NCBI GenBank assembly: GCA_022710245.1
Contig: JAKLHH010000275.1
Span: 1-8,332 of the forward strand
DNA length: 8,332 nucleotides
Direction: 5' to 3'
Source of the DNA: Myxococcota bacterium
GTDB lineage: Bacteria; Myxococcota; Polyangia; GCA-2747355; JAKLHH01
The first letter of the stretch is position 1. The number at the start of each line of letters is the position of its first letter. Under the pieces are notes generated by a model that saw only the letters and a list, made by a program, of their open reading frames with translations, did no database searches and was not told the origin of the DNA. Below, piece after piece: positions 1 through 6,616 of the stretch. Made by a program: the position numbers and the translations under genes.

Positions 1-859
1 GACCCGCGTAGGCGGGCGCGAAGATCTCCGCGCCGCGAGGCGAGGGCGCCGGCCGGACCAGCGCGAGGCAGGGCGCGTAGGCGAGCGCGAGCTCCTCGAC
101 CAGGAAGGGCGCAGCGGCCTCGCCGGAGCCCGCGCGAGGCGTGCCCTCGCCGGAGCCCGCGCGAGGCGTGCCCTCGACGGAGCCCGCGCGAGGCACGTCC
201 CCGCCGGAGCCCGCGCGAGGCGTGCCCTCGACGGAGCCCGCGCGAGGCGTGCCCTCGCCGGAGCCCGCGCGAGGCACGTCCCCGCCGGAGCTCGCGCGAG
301 GCACGTCCCCGGCGAGGAGCGCGTGGAAGGGCACCACGCGGGTCAGGCCGTCGGGCAGCACGAGGAGCTTGCGCGCGCCGGCGAGGAGCTCGGACGCGTC
401 GCCGAGGAGCAGGGCGTGGGCCCGCGCGAGGAGCGGCCGCAGCCCGCGGCCCTGGAGCTCCTCGCCGAGCTCGAGCTCGTCCCGGAGCTTCATCAGCAGC
501 GGCTCCAGCTCGGCGAGGGCGCGCGGCGGCAGCACGACCACCCTCGCCCCGCGCGCCACCCGGCGCTCGAGGCGCGGCCCGACGACGGCCAGCGAGAGGA
601 GCGCCTCGTCCGCGGCGAGGGCAGGCAGGCGCGCCCGGTCCACCTCGGGGAGCGCGTGAGGGGCGGCCCCGGCCCGCAGCAGGCGCTCCCGCAGCTCGCG
701 GCACTTCACCGCCTCGACCAGCTCGAGCGCCTCGCGTGGGTCACGCGCCGCAGCGGCCGCGCGTCGCAGCTCCGGGAGCGGCCGCGCCGGACGGGAGCGC
801 TCCGGGCAGGCCGTCGGAGCGAGGACCAGGACCAGCGCGAGCCAGGACAGGCGCATCAT
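1..859 (-). CDS. Putative exported lipoprotein with CHAT (caspase-like) protease domain, 3' end beyond window
   Basis: Reading from the ATGATG at 859-854, the frame stays open to the window edge (about 286 codons). Residues 1-17 form a signal peptide (basic MMR, then a Leu/Val-rich core) ending in APTAC, so Cys18 may be lipidated, although Pro at -3 is not a classical lipobox. Residues about 25-160 are Arg/Leu/Ala/Glu-rich and probably helical, with a small TPR-like look. From about residue 167 the text KLLVLPDGLTRVVPFHALL, and after an insertion PFLVEELALAYAPCLALVR then GAEIFAPAYAG, follows the start of the CHAT family pattern (LLIVPDGPLHYLPFEALL ... L.E...ISYAPS). The catalytic His and Cys of CHAT would lie beyond base 1, so activity cannot be judged. 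A GGGGGG run sits 1 base before the first ATG and 4 before the second (856), so the second ATG may be the true start. It is divergent from topA. The family call is by pattern recognition. Confidence 0.75.
   Translation of the reverse strand, partial: MMRLSWLALVLVLAPTACPERSRPARPLPELRRAAAAARDPREALELVEAVKCRELRERLLRAGAAPHALPEVDRARLPALAADEALLSLAVVGPRLERRVARGARVVVLPPRALAELEPLLMKLRDELELGEELQGRGLRPLLARAHALLLGDASELLAGARKLLVLPDGLTRVVPFHALLAGDVPRASSGGDVPRAGSGEGTPRAGSVEGTPRAGSGGDVPRAGSVEGTPRAGSGEGTPRAGSGEAAAPFLVEELALAYAPCLALVRPAPSPRGAEIFAPAYAG
121..309 (-). repeat. Seven tandem 27-bp repeats inside the CHAT coding region
   Basis: Seven contiguous 27-bp units start at 121, 148, 175, 202, 229, 256 and 283. 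All share the core GGAGCCCGCGCGAGGC (the last has GGAGCTCGCGCGAGGC) and differ mainly at the third or fourth base (CGCCGG or CGACGG) and at the end (GTGCCCT or ACGTCCC). Because 27 is a multiple of three, the array is read in frame on the minus strand as a 9-residue repeat alternating GDVPRAGSG and EGTPRAGS(G/V), at about residues 184-247. It is predicted to be disordered. It splits two conserved CHAT segments (...PFHALLAG and PFLVEE...), so it is an expansion in a loop of the domain. Confidence 0.97.
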
Positions 860-1045
860 GCCCCCCTACAGTATCCCGGCGATTCCCTTCGGGGCGCAGT
901 ATTGGAGCAGCGCCGCCGCCCTGCCATACCCCTCGAAGGCCCTTCCGTGGGCCAGATCGCGGCGGAGCGAGCGTTCCCGGCCCCCGGGCGCGTCCGAAGA
1001 TGCTCAATATCTCAGTGCCTTGCGCGAGGCCGCCGAGTTCACCAT

Positions 1046-1074
1046 TTGCCAGCCGAAATTAACGCCGCTATATT
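1046..1074 (+). promoter_or_regulatory. Sigma70-type promoter candidate for topA, with overlapping dyad
   Basis: TTGCCA (1046-1051), a 17-bp spacer and TATATT (1069-1074) give a near-consensus -35/-10 pair in an otherwise GC-rich context. Transcription would start near 1081 and leave a leader of about 160 nt before the topA ATG. The -10 is overlapped by an inverted repeat, CGAAAT (1054-1059) and ATTTCG (1072-1077) with a 12-bp spacer, which could be an operator. The promoter is inferred from pattern only. Confidence 0.5.
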
Positions 1075-1168
1075 TCGCCACCATCGGGCGCCCGCCGGAG
1101 GCCCGCGAGCCAGCCTCGCCCGAGAGCGCTGCGCCCGAGCTGATCACCGCGCGAGCACCCGGCGCGCT

Positions 1169-1227
1169 ATTAAATAGGAGCGGCGTCGCCCAGGTGGGGC
1201 GGTCGGGCGATGCCGCGACATTAAATA
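1169..1227 (+). repeat. Direct repeat of ATTAAATA boxes in front of topA
   Basis: ATTAAATA occurs at 1169-1176 and again at 1220-1227, 51 bp apart. Each is followed by a purine-rich GGA (ATTAAATAGGAG and ATTAAATAAGGAC). The second copy supplies the likely topA ribosome binding site, AAGGA, about 12 nt before the ATG at 1244, which is a rather long spacing. The boxes could also serve as alternative -10 elements or protein binding sites. Their role is unknown. Confidence 0.6.
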
Positions 1228-1243
1228 AGGACAACGCGCAGGC

Positions 1244-3988
1244 ATGTCGAAGCTTGTCATCGTAGAGTCGCCGACCAAGGCCAAGACGATCCGCGGCTTT
1301 CTCCCCAAGGACTTCCGGGTGGAGGCCTCGATGGGCCACGTCCGCGACCTCCCCTCCTCCGCGACCGAGATCCCCGCCAAGGTCAAGGGCCAGCCCTGGG
1401 CCCGCCTCGGCGTCAACGTGGAGAACGACTTCGAGCCCCTCTACGTCATCCCCAGCACCAAGAAGAAGGTCGTCAGCACCCTCAAGGAGATGGCCGACGA
1501 GGCCGACGAGGTCTATCTGGCGACAGACGAGGATCGCGAGGGAGAGAGCATCGGCTGGCACCTCACCGAGGTGCTCAAGCCCCGCGGCATCGTGCGCCGC
1601 ATGGTCTTCCACGAGATCACGCGCGAGGCCATCGAGCGCGCGCTCACGGCGACCCGCGAGATCGACCTCAACCTGGTCCGCGCGCAGGAGGCGAGGCGCA
1701 TCCTCGACCGGCTCGTGGGCTACACCCTCTCGCCGCTGCTCTGGAAGAAGATCGCGCCGCGGCTCTCCGCGGGCCGCGTGCAGAGCGTGGCGGTGCGGCT
1801 GCTGGTGCTGCGCGAGCGGCAGCGGCAGGCCTTCCGCTCGGCGTGCTACTGGGACCTCAAGGCGGGCCTGACCAAGCGGCCGCCGGGGGGGGCCGCCGCC
1901 TCATCCCGGAGCGTCCCGGAGGGACGCGAGGACCGGCCCCCTGGCCACGCCTTCGAGGCGCAGCTCCTCTCCGTCGACAACGTCCGGCTGGTCAGCGGGC
2001 GCGACTTCGACGAGTCGACCGGGCAGATCGGCGGCGACAAGAAGCTGCTGATCCTCGACGAGGCGCAGGCCGCGGCGCTGCGCGAGCGGCTGCTGCAGGG
2101 GAGCTGGCGCGTCACCGACCTGGAGGAGAAGGAGTCGACGCGGACGCCCTACCCGCCGTTCACCACGGCGACGCTGCAGATGGAGGCGAACCGCAAGCTC
2201 GGCCTCTCCGCCTCGGAGACCATGCGCACCGCGCAGAAGCTCTACGAGAACGGCTTCATCACCTACATGCGCACGGACTCGGTGAACCTCAGCGAGGAGG
2301 CGATCAACGCCGCGCGCAACCGCATCCGCGACCTCTACGGCGAGGAGTACCTGAGCGAGACGCCGCGCCGCTACAAGACCAAGGCCAAGGGCGCGCAGGA
2401 GGCCCACGAGGCGATCCGCCCGGCGGGCGATCAGATGATCCCGCCCGACGACCAGCCGCTGACGGGCAAGGAGAAGGCGCTCTACGAGCTGATCTGGAAG
2501 CGCGCGATCGCGACGCAGATGGCCGCCGCGCGGCTGCGCTTCCAGGCGGCGACGCTGGAGGTTGCCGGCGCCACCTTCCGCGCCACCGGCCGCAGGGTGG
2601 ACTTCCCCGGCTTCTTCCGCGCCTACGTCGAGGGCTCGGACGACCCCGAGGCGGCGCTCGAGAACCAGGAGGCGCCGCTGCCGCCGCTGGTGGTCGGCGA
2701 GGAGGTCGACTGCCTGGAGCTGAGCCCGCAGTCGCACGAGACCAAGCCGCCCGCGCGCTTCACCGAGGCCTCGCTGGTCAAGGCGCTCGAGGCCGAGGGG
2801 ATCGGCCGCCCGTCGACCTACGCCTCCATCATCGGCACCGTGATCGACCGCGGCTACGTGCTCCGGCAGCGCAAGGAGCTGGTGCCGACCTTCACGGCGT
2901 TCGCGGTGACCAAGCTCCTCGAGTCGCACTTCCCGGAGCTGGTCGATCTGAAGTTCACCGCCGAGATGGAGCAGAAGCTCGACGACATCGCCGCCGGGGA
3001 CGCCACCTGGCTCGACTACCTGCGCCACTTCTACCTGGGCGAGAAGGGCCTCGCCCAGCAGGTGAGCGACAAGGAGGCGAGCGTCGACCCGCGCACCATC
3101 GTCGCCGTCGAGCTCGAGGACCGCTCGGCGGAGGTGCGCATCGGCCAGTTCGGCCCCTTCCTGATCTGGCAGAACGGCGATCAGAAGGTGACGGCCTCGA
3201 TCCCGCTCGACCTGCCCCCGTCGGAGCTCACCGCGGAGATGGTGCGGCGCCTGCGCGAGCAGAAGACCTCCGGGCCGGCCAAGCTCGCCGAGGACCCCGA
3301 GACCGGGCTGCCGGTCTACCTCAAGGTGGGGCCGTACGGCCCCTACGTGCAGCTCGGCGAGGACAGCCAGAACGGCACCAAGCCCAAGCGCGCCTCCCTC
3401 CTCAAGGGCATGAAGATGGACGAGGTGAACATCGAGATCGCGCTGAAGCTGCTCCACCTGCCGCGCACGCTCGGCGATCACCCCGAGACCGGCAAGGTGG
3501 TGAAGGCCAGCGTCGGGCGCTTCGGGCCGTACGTGCTGCACGACCGCAAGTACGTCAGCGTGAAGGAGCCGCTGAGCGTCCTCGAGATCACCCTCGAGGA
3601 GGCGGTGGCGCTGATCGCGGCGGCGCCGGACCGGCCGGGCCAGGGCGCCAAGCGCGCGCTGAAGGACCTCGGGCCGCACCCCGAGGACGGCAAGGCGGTG
3701 CGCGTGCTGGACGGCCGCTACGGGCCCTACGTCAACCACGGCCGCGTCAACGCCACGCTGCCGAAGGAGGTCTCCCCCGAGGAGATCACCCTCGAGGCGG
3801 CGCTGCAGCTGCTGGCCGCGAAGAAGGGCAAGGGCGGCAAGGGCGGGCGGGGCGGCAGGGCGGCGAAGGCGGCCAAGGAGCCGAAGGCGGCGAAGGAGCC
3901 GAAGGCGAAGAAGGCGAAGAAGGCCGCGAAGCCGAAGGCGGCCAAGGCCAAGCCCGAGAAGAAGAGCAGCGAGGTCGAGGAGCAGTAG
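1244..3988 (+). CDS. topA: DNA topoisomerase I (type IA, omega protein)
   Basis: This 914-residue enzyme relaxes negatively supercoiled DNA by cutting and resealing one strand. The Toprim domain is at the N-terminus: [14 protein letters not shown] with metal-ligand Glu8, and the acidic motif DEDREGE with Asp95, Asp97 and Glu99. [17 protein letters not shown] (175-191) is a family signature. The catalytic tyrosine is Tyr341 in [10 protein letters not shown], followed by HEAIRP (388-393) and [12 protein letters not shown] (518-529). The C-terminus has no CxxC zinc ribbons (only Cys201 and Cys490). It carries four repeats with a G(R/P)(Y/F)GPYV-like core at about 632-656, 691-708, 752-774 and 817-841, then a Gly- and Lys/Ala-rich basic tail (859-907). 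Residues about 211-235 are a low-complexity insertion. The start is fixed by conservation right after the ATG. It is longer than the 865-residue E. coli enzyme. The gene appears intact and transcribed alone. Confidence 0.98.
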   Translation: MSKLVIVESPTKAKTIRGFLPKDFRVEASMGHVRDLPSSATEIPAKVKGQPWARLGVNVENDFEPLYVIPSTKKKVVSTLKEMADEADEVYLATDEDREGESIGWHLTEVLKPRGIVRRMVFHEITREAIERALTATREIDLNLVRAQEARRILDRLVGYTLSPLLWKKIAPRLSAGRVQSVAVRLLVLRERQRQAFRSACYWDLKAGLTKRPPGGAAASSRSVPEGREDRPPGHAFEAQLLSVDNVRLVSGRDFDESTGQIGGDKKLLILDEAQAAALRERLLQGSWRVTDLEEKESTRTPYPPFTTATLQMEANRKLGLSASETMRTAQKLYENGFITYMRTDSVNLSEEAINAARNRIRDLYGEEYLSETPRRYKTKAKGAQEAHEAIRPAGDQMIPPDDQPLTGKEKALYELIWKRAIATQMAAARLRFQAATLEVAGATFRATGRRVDFPGFFRAYVEGSDDPEAALENQEAPLPPLVVGEEVDCLELSPQSHETKPPARFTEASLVKALEAEGIGRPSTYASIIGTVIDRGYVLRQRKELVPTFTAFAVTKLLESHFPELVDLKFTAEMEQKLDDIAAGDATWLDYLRHFYLGEKGLAQQVSDKEASVDPRTIVAVELEDRSAEVRIGQFGPFLIWQNGDQKVTASIPLDLPPSELTAEMVRRLREQKTSGPAKLAEDPETGLPVYLKVGPYGPYVQLGEDSQNGTKPKRASLLKGMKMDEVNIEIALKLLHLPRTLGDHPETGKVVKASVGRFGPYVLHDRKYVSVKEPLSVLEITLEEAVALIAAAPDRPGQGAKRALKDLGPHPEDGKAVRVLDGRYGPYVNHGRVNATLPKEVSPEEITLEAALQLLAAKKGKGGKGGRGGRAAKAAKEPKAAKEPKAKKAKKAAKPKAAKAKPEKKSSEVEEQ
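1876..1931. repeat. GC-rich insertion with perfect hairpin inside topA
   Basis: Codons about 211-235 of topA (KRPPGG...EGREDRPPG) interrupt the usual run from 'LKA.L' to 'FEAQL.SVD' of type IA topoisomerases. The DNA holds GCGTCCC (1911-1917), loop GGA, GGGACGC (1921-1927), a perfect 7-bp stem. Just before it is a GGCCGCC direct repeat (1878-1884 and 1891-1897) around a G-run, and TCCCGGA is repeated at 1904 and 1914. The segment keeps the reading frame. It may be a small palindromic element inserted in frame, or local slippage expansion. Confidence 0.55.
3866..3901 (+). repeat. Two 18-bp tandem units coding the topA basic tail
   Basis: AAGGCGGCCAAGGAGCCG (3866-3883) is followed directly by a copy differing at one base (3884-3901). 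It encodes KAAKEP twice and leads into further Lys/Ala runs to about 3960. The tail resembles the lysine-rich C-terminal extensions known in actinobacterial TopA, which bind DNA. The likeness is by composition only. Confidence 0.85.
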
Positions 3989-4036
3989 CGGCGGCCCGCT
4001 CCCCTCGAGCTCTCCCCCCTACCTCAACAGGAGCGC

Positions 4037-4102
4037 ATGCCCGCCATGGACGGCATGACGCTCCTCTCTCGCATCAAGCAGGATCACCCGGACGTCGAGG
4101 CC
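4037..4102 (+). pseudogene. Fragment of a response-regulator receiver domain
   Basis: The plus frame from the ATG at 4037 reads MPAMDGMTLLSRIKQDHPDV. This matches the stretch after the phosphoacceptor Asp in receiver (CheY-like) domains: MP.MDG, then LL..I+...P...V. Nothing before it in any frame resembles the earlier beta strands or the Asp site. The match stops where the convergent gene ends at 4103, so only about 21 codons remain. AGGAG lies only 3 nt before the ATG. I read it as a decayed or recombination-trimmed remnant of a response regulator. A chance match is possible but this signature is quite specific. Confidence 0.55.
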
Positions 4103-5710
4103 TCACGGCGGGCACTGGTCGGCTGGACCGTTCCCCCAGATCACCTTGCCGGCGTTCGGCGTCTTGATCTGCGCGCAGGAGGGCGGGGCGGTGTTCCAGG
4201 TGTTGCCGATCGCGTTGATGCTGGCCGTCCCCTGGTACTGGAACACCTGCGCGTTGAAGACGTTGTCACCGGCGTTCGTGACCGCGGCCTGCCCGAAGTC
4301 GGGGGCGCCCCCTGAGATGTCCACCGCCATCGGCTGCCCCGACGCCGTGAACTTGTTGCCCCGGTACTTGCCGGAGCCGTTCTGGATGAAGATCGCGCTC
4401 TTCGTGCACGCCGCCGAGACGGTGTTCGTGGTCACGGTCGGGCTGGTGCCGGCGTTCTCCTGGTAGATCGCGTAGCTGGGGGCCCCGCCCACAGCCCCGA
4501 AGGTGTTCTGGTCGATCGTCGGCTTGCCGCCGCCGACCCAGAGCTGGGCGAAGCCGCCGCCGAAGCTGTTGAGCTGGATCAGCGTCGAGGTGCCGCAGTC
4601 CGTCTTGATCCCGAGGCTGCTGGTCGCGAAGGTGGAGTTGTTGATCGAGCCGAGGCAGTCGGCGCCGATCGACCGCACGCCGTTGCTGCCGCGGAAGGTG
4701 CAATAGCGGATGTTCGCGCCGACCGCCGCGTCGGCGCAGGCGCCATAGTTGCCTCCCGTGGGGTCCACGGAGATGCCGGCGAGCTGCGCGTTCGTGGTGA
4801 GGACGAAGGTGCAGATGTCGATGTAGTGGGTGCCCGAGCCGATGACCTTCGTCGGCGTCGGGCCTTCCCCGTGGTCTGCCGTGTTGCCGATCAGCGTGAC
4901 CTTGCCCGGGATGATGATGGGGAAGGTCTCCCCCGCGGCGTAGCTGCCTGGCGCGACCCAGACGACGCCACCGGTGAGGCCGCTCAGGGCCTTGGTGATG
5001 GTCTTGTAGGGGACGCAGAGGCCGTCCGCCTTGAGGTCATCGCCGCCGGGGGCGACGATGCGGGTCGGGTTGAGCCCGGTGGGAGGGGCCGGCGCGGTGC
5101 AGCAGCTCGAGGTGTCGAAAGACAGGCAGCCGGTGCCGCACTTGAGCGTGCCGCCGTTGAAGCCTTGCGTCTGGCAGCTCTTGCCGTTGAGGTTGCTGCC
5201 GTCGCAGAACTCGGGGCCGTCGGGGGTGCCATCGCCGCAGTGGTGGCAGCCGCTCGAGTTGATCTTGCAGCCCACGCAGGTGAGCACGCCGTGCGGCTTC
5301 CCCGTCACGGAGAGGCAGGTCTTGCCGCCGAAGCTGCTGCCATCGCACTCCTCCAGCGGGTCCAGCTGGAGGTTGCCGCAGGTGAGCGGGGCGTCGGCGT
5401 GCGGCCCCTCGGGGCGCGGGTGGTCCGGGTGCTGTGCGATGTCGACGCGCCGTTCTCCCGCGGGCGGCGCGTCGACCGGCGCGTCCACGCGCACTCCGTC
5501 GCCGTGGTCCGCCGCCGGGCCGTCGACGCGCGCATCGCCCGGCGCGACGCAGCGGCTGGCGCGGCAGACGAGCCCCGCCGGGCACTCGGGGTGCTCGGTG
5601 CTGCAGCTGTAGACCGCGGGCGGGCTCGACTCGAAGAGGCAGGAGAGCCCGCCGAGGCCGAGGAGGAGCGCGAGGCCGAGCCGCGCGAGCTTGAGGGATG
5701 CCTGGTGCAT
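4103..5710 (-). CDS. Cysteine-rich DUF1565-type beta-helix lipoprotein
   Basis: About 535 residues. Residues 1-23 (MHQASLKLAR then a Leu/Gly-rich core) form a signal peptide with Cys24 in GGLSC as possible lipidation site, though the lipobox is degenerate. Next come a small Cys motif ending CPAGLVCRASRCV, an Asp/Pro/Ala-rich linker, and two cysteine-rich repeats opening with CGNLQLDPLEECDG (111-124) and CGDGTPDGPEFCDG (158-171), a pattern common in myxobacterial surface proteins. Residues about 217-275 (IVAPGGDD...PYKTITKAL...VWVAPGSY) look like DUF1565, the first turns of a right-handed parallel beta-helix. The rest is Gly/Thr/Asn-rich with recurring 'N.F' turns. The likely site is the outer surface; ligand or enzymatic activity is unknown. 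GGAG (5716-5719) lies 5 nt before this ATG. An in-frame ATG at 5728 overlaps the upstream stop (TGATG) and would add six residues. Confidence 0.85.
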   Translation of the reverse strand: MHQASLKLARLGLALLLGLGGLSCLFESSPPAVYSCSTEHPECPAGLVCRASRCVAPGDARVDGPAADHGDGVRVDAPVDAPPAGERRVDIAQHPDHPRPEGPHADAPLTCGNLQLDPLEECDGSSFGGKTCLSVTGKPHGVLTCVGCKINSSGCHHCGDGTPDGPEFCDGSNLNGKSCQTQGFNGGTLKCGTGCLSFDTSSCCTAPAPPTGLNPTRIVAPGGDDLKADGLCVPYKTITKALSGLTGGVVWVAPGSYAAGETFPIIIPGKVTLIGNTADHGEGPTPTKVIGSGTHYIDICTFVLTTNAQLAGISVDPTGGNYGACADAAVGANIRYCTFRGSNGVRSIGADCLGSINNSTFATSSLGIKTDCGTSTLIQLNSFGGGFAQLWVGGGKPTIDQNTFGAVGGAPSYAIYQENAGTSPTVTTNTVSAACTKSAIFIQNGSGKYRGNKFTASGQPMAVDISGGAPDFGQAAVTNAGDNVFNAQVFQYQGTASINAIGNTWNTAPPSCAQIKTPNAGKVIWGNGPADQCPP

Positions 5711-5715
5711 GATCG

Positions 5716-5730
5716 CTCCGCCCGTCATCA
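5716..5730 (-). promoter_or_regulatory. Stop-start overlap and ribosome binding site between TPR and beta-helix genes
   Basis: On the minus strand TGATG (5730-5726) joins the TPR gene's stop to a possible ATG of the next gene. Eighteen bases on, a second ATG (5710) is served by GGAG at 5719-5716. The tight join predicts one mRNA and probable translational coupling. I prefer the 5710 start because of the binding site and the compact signal peptide. Confidence 0.6.
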
Positions 5731-6489
5731 GAACCGCCCGCTGGTGCAGAGGCCCACGCCGCCGCGCCCGCCCGCGCAGGGCAGCAGGCGCGCGCTGAGC
5801 GAGCCCGCGGCGCGCTCCTCGGGGCGGCTGGTCGCGTCCCAGATCAGGAGCCCGATCCCGCTCGCGGCCACCACGCCACCGACGATGAGCAGCGTCAGCT
5901 CGCCGCGCTGGTAGCTGCGCCCCGAGTCGGCGATCTGCTCCAGCTCGAAGTAGGTCTTCCCGGCGGCGGCGCCGTCCCGGTAGTCGTTGCTCTTCGACCG
6001 GACCAGCGCGCCGAGGGCGACGCCACCGGCGAGCGCCGCCACGCCGACCGCGGTCGCGGTCCAGCCCGCCGTGCGCTTCCAGCGCGAGGGCGCCTCAGCG
6101 GGAGCGGGGGCGGTCCGCTCGGGCTCCGGCCTCGGCTTGCTCTCCGCGAGCCGCCGCTCGAGGTTGGCGATGCGGGCCTCGAGGACGGCCCGGTCGGCGG
6201 CGTCGGGCTTGCCGCGCAGGTAGCCGCGGTAATCCTCGATCGCCTTCTCCAGCTGACCGAGCGCCTCGTGGCAGCGGCCGATGTTGTAGCGGAGCTCGGG
6301 GAGTGGTTGCAGCTCGTAGGCCTTCTCGAACTCCTCGAGCGCCCGCTTGTGGTTGGCCACCTGGTAGTAGGTCTTGCCCGTGTCGAAGTGCTTGCGCGCG
6401 AGGGCGTGGGTCACCTCGTCCGCCCCGCCGACTGCGGGCGCGAGGAGCACACCGGCCCCGAGGACGGTTGCTGCCAGGAGCATTCGCAT
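5728..6489 (-). CDS. Exported TPR-repeat protein with two C-terminal membrane segments
   Basis: 253 residues from the ATG at 6489, which has AGGG 5 nt upstream (6498-6495). The frame is open further upstream but lacks a signal peptide there. Residues 1-23 (MRMLLAATVLGAGVLLAPAV, GGA) are a cleavable signal peptide. Residues about 26-100 contain two TPR units (ARKHFDTGKTYYQ.A.H..AL.EFEKAY, then ELRYNIGRCHEALGQLEKAIEDY), followed by a short coiled helix (101-116) and a Pro/Glu/Ala linker (117-138). Hydrophobic segments lie at about 143-163 and 197-217, separated by a polar loop that may lie outside the membrane. This layout (signal, TPR, Pro linker, two membrane spans) is frequent in myxobacterial envelope proteins of unknown function, where TPRs mediate protein contacts. 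It is first in a two-gene unit with the beta-helix lipoprotein. Confidence 0.85.
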   Translation of the reverse strand: MRMLLAATVLGAGVLLAPAVGGADEVTHALARKHFDTGKTYYQVANHKRALEEFEKAYELQPLPELRYNIGRCHEALGQLEKAIEDYRGYLRGKPDAADRAVLEARIANLERRLAESKPRPEPERTAPAPAEAPSRWKRTAGWTATAVGVAALAGGVALGALVRSKSNDYRDGAAAGKTYFELEQIADSGRSYQRGELTLLIVGGVVAASGIGLLIWDATSRPEERAAGSLSARLLPCAGGRGGVGLCTSGRF

Positions 6490-6522
6490 CGCGACCCTAC
6501 CGTGGGAGTTGGCCTTCAGCGT

Positions 6523-6528
6523 ATCATA
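6523..6528 (-). promoter_or_regulatory. -10 element candidate for the TPR/beta-helix unit
   Basis: TATGAT on the minus strand (6528-6523) differs from TATAAT at one base and is nearly the only AT-rich stretch between the divergent genes. Transcription would start near 6516, giving a leader of about 27 nt with AGGG before the ATG at 6489. No good -35 is found 17 bp upstream, so an activator or another sigma factor might be needed. Confidence 0.4.
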
Positions 6529-6538
6529 GGTCGCTCTC

Positions 6539-6559
6539 CGCCCGCTGCTCTGGCGGGCG
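6539..6559. promoter_or_regulatory. Perfect 7-7-7 inverted repeat between divergent genes
   Basis: CGCCCGC (6539-6545), a 7-nt centre TGCTCTG and GCGGGCG (6553-6559) make a perfect dyad. It lies just upstream of the minus-strand TATGAT, between two divergent transcription units, where an operator would be expected. It has no T-run and is not placed as a terminator for either gene. High GC makes such dyads fairly easy to find by chance. Confidence 0.35.
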
Positions 6560-6602
6560 TGGGGGTTGCGTCGAGGGGCGCGATCCGTCAGCCTCTCGGT
6601 CC

Positions 6603-6610
6603 GGAGGGAG
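6603..6610 (+). promoter_or_regulatory. Strong ribosome binding site for the cytochrome-like gene
   Basis: GGAGGGAG ends 6 nt before the ATG at 6617. It decides the start over the earlier in-frame ATG at 6566, whose extra 17 residues (Arg/Ser-rich) would precede the signal peptide. Confidence 0.8.
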
Positions 6611-6616
6611 CACGAA

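Larger units (their letters stand above)
860..1243. other. Intergenic region between divergent CHAT gene and topA
   Basis: This 384-bp stretch separates two divergent starts. The first half (about 860-1000) is GC-rich and I see no clear signal in it. The second half has AT-rich islands at about 1008-1016, 1056-1075, 1168-1176 and 1219-1228, unusual for this sequence, and holds the topA promoter candidates. Reading frames that cross it look like shadows: their codon use is not GC3-biased and no family pattern appears. Confidence 0.7.

Noticed and set aside
121..309. Possible CRISPR array
   Set aside because: The 27-bp units are directly adjacent with no spacers and are read in frame as part of a protein.
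323..1177. Plus-strand frame of 284 codons opposite the CHAT gene and through the intergenic region
   Set aside because: It mirrors the CHAT gene on the other strand and continues into non-coding sequence; no recognisable motif.
858..1265. Small plus-strand gene in the topA upstream region
   Set aside because: No ribosome binding site, no GC3 bias and it runs into topA out of frame; the AT-rich islands fit control DNA better.
1901..3739. Long minus-strand open frame of about 612 codons
   Set aside because: It lies antisense to topA, is rich in Arg/Leu/Ala/Val with no family pattern, and is explained by the GC-biased third positions of topA.
3989..4036. Terminator after topA
   Set aside because: No stem-loop with a following T-run is visible; the stretch is C-rich with only short palindromes such as CTCGAG.
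1843..4167. Long plus-strand open frame of about 774 codons
   Set aside because: Off-frame shadow of topA with Arg/Gly/Ala/Pro-rich text; only the true topA frame shows conserved motifs.
4826..5914. Plus-strand frame of 362 codons opposite the beta-helix gene
   Set aside because: Alanine/arginine/valine-rich antisense shadow; the minus frame carries the signal peptide, Cys repeats and DUF1565 pattern.
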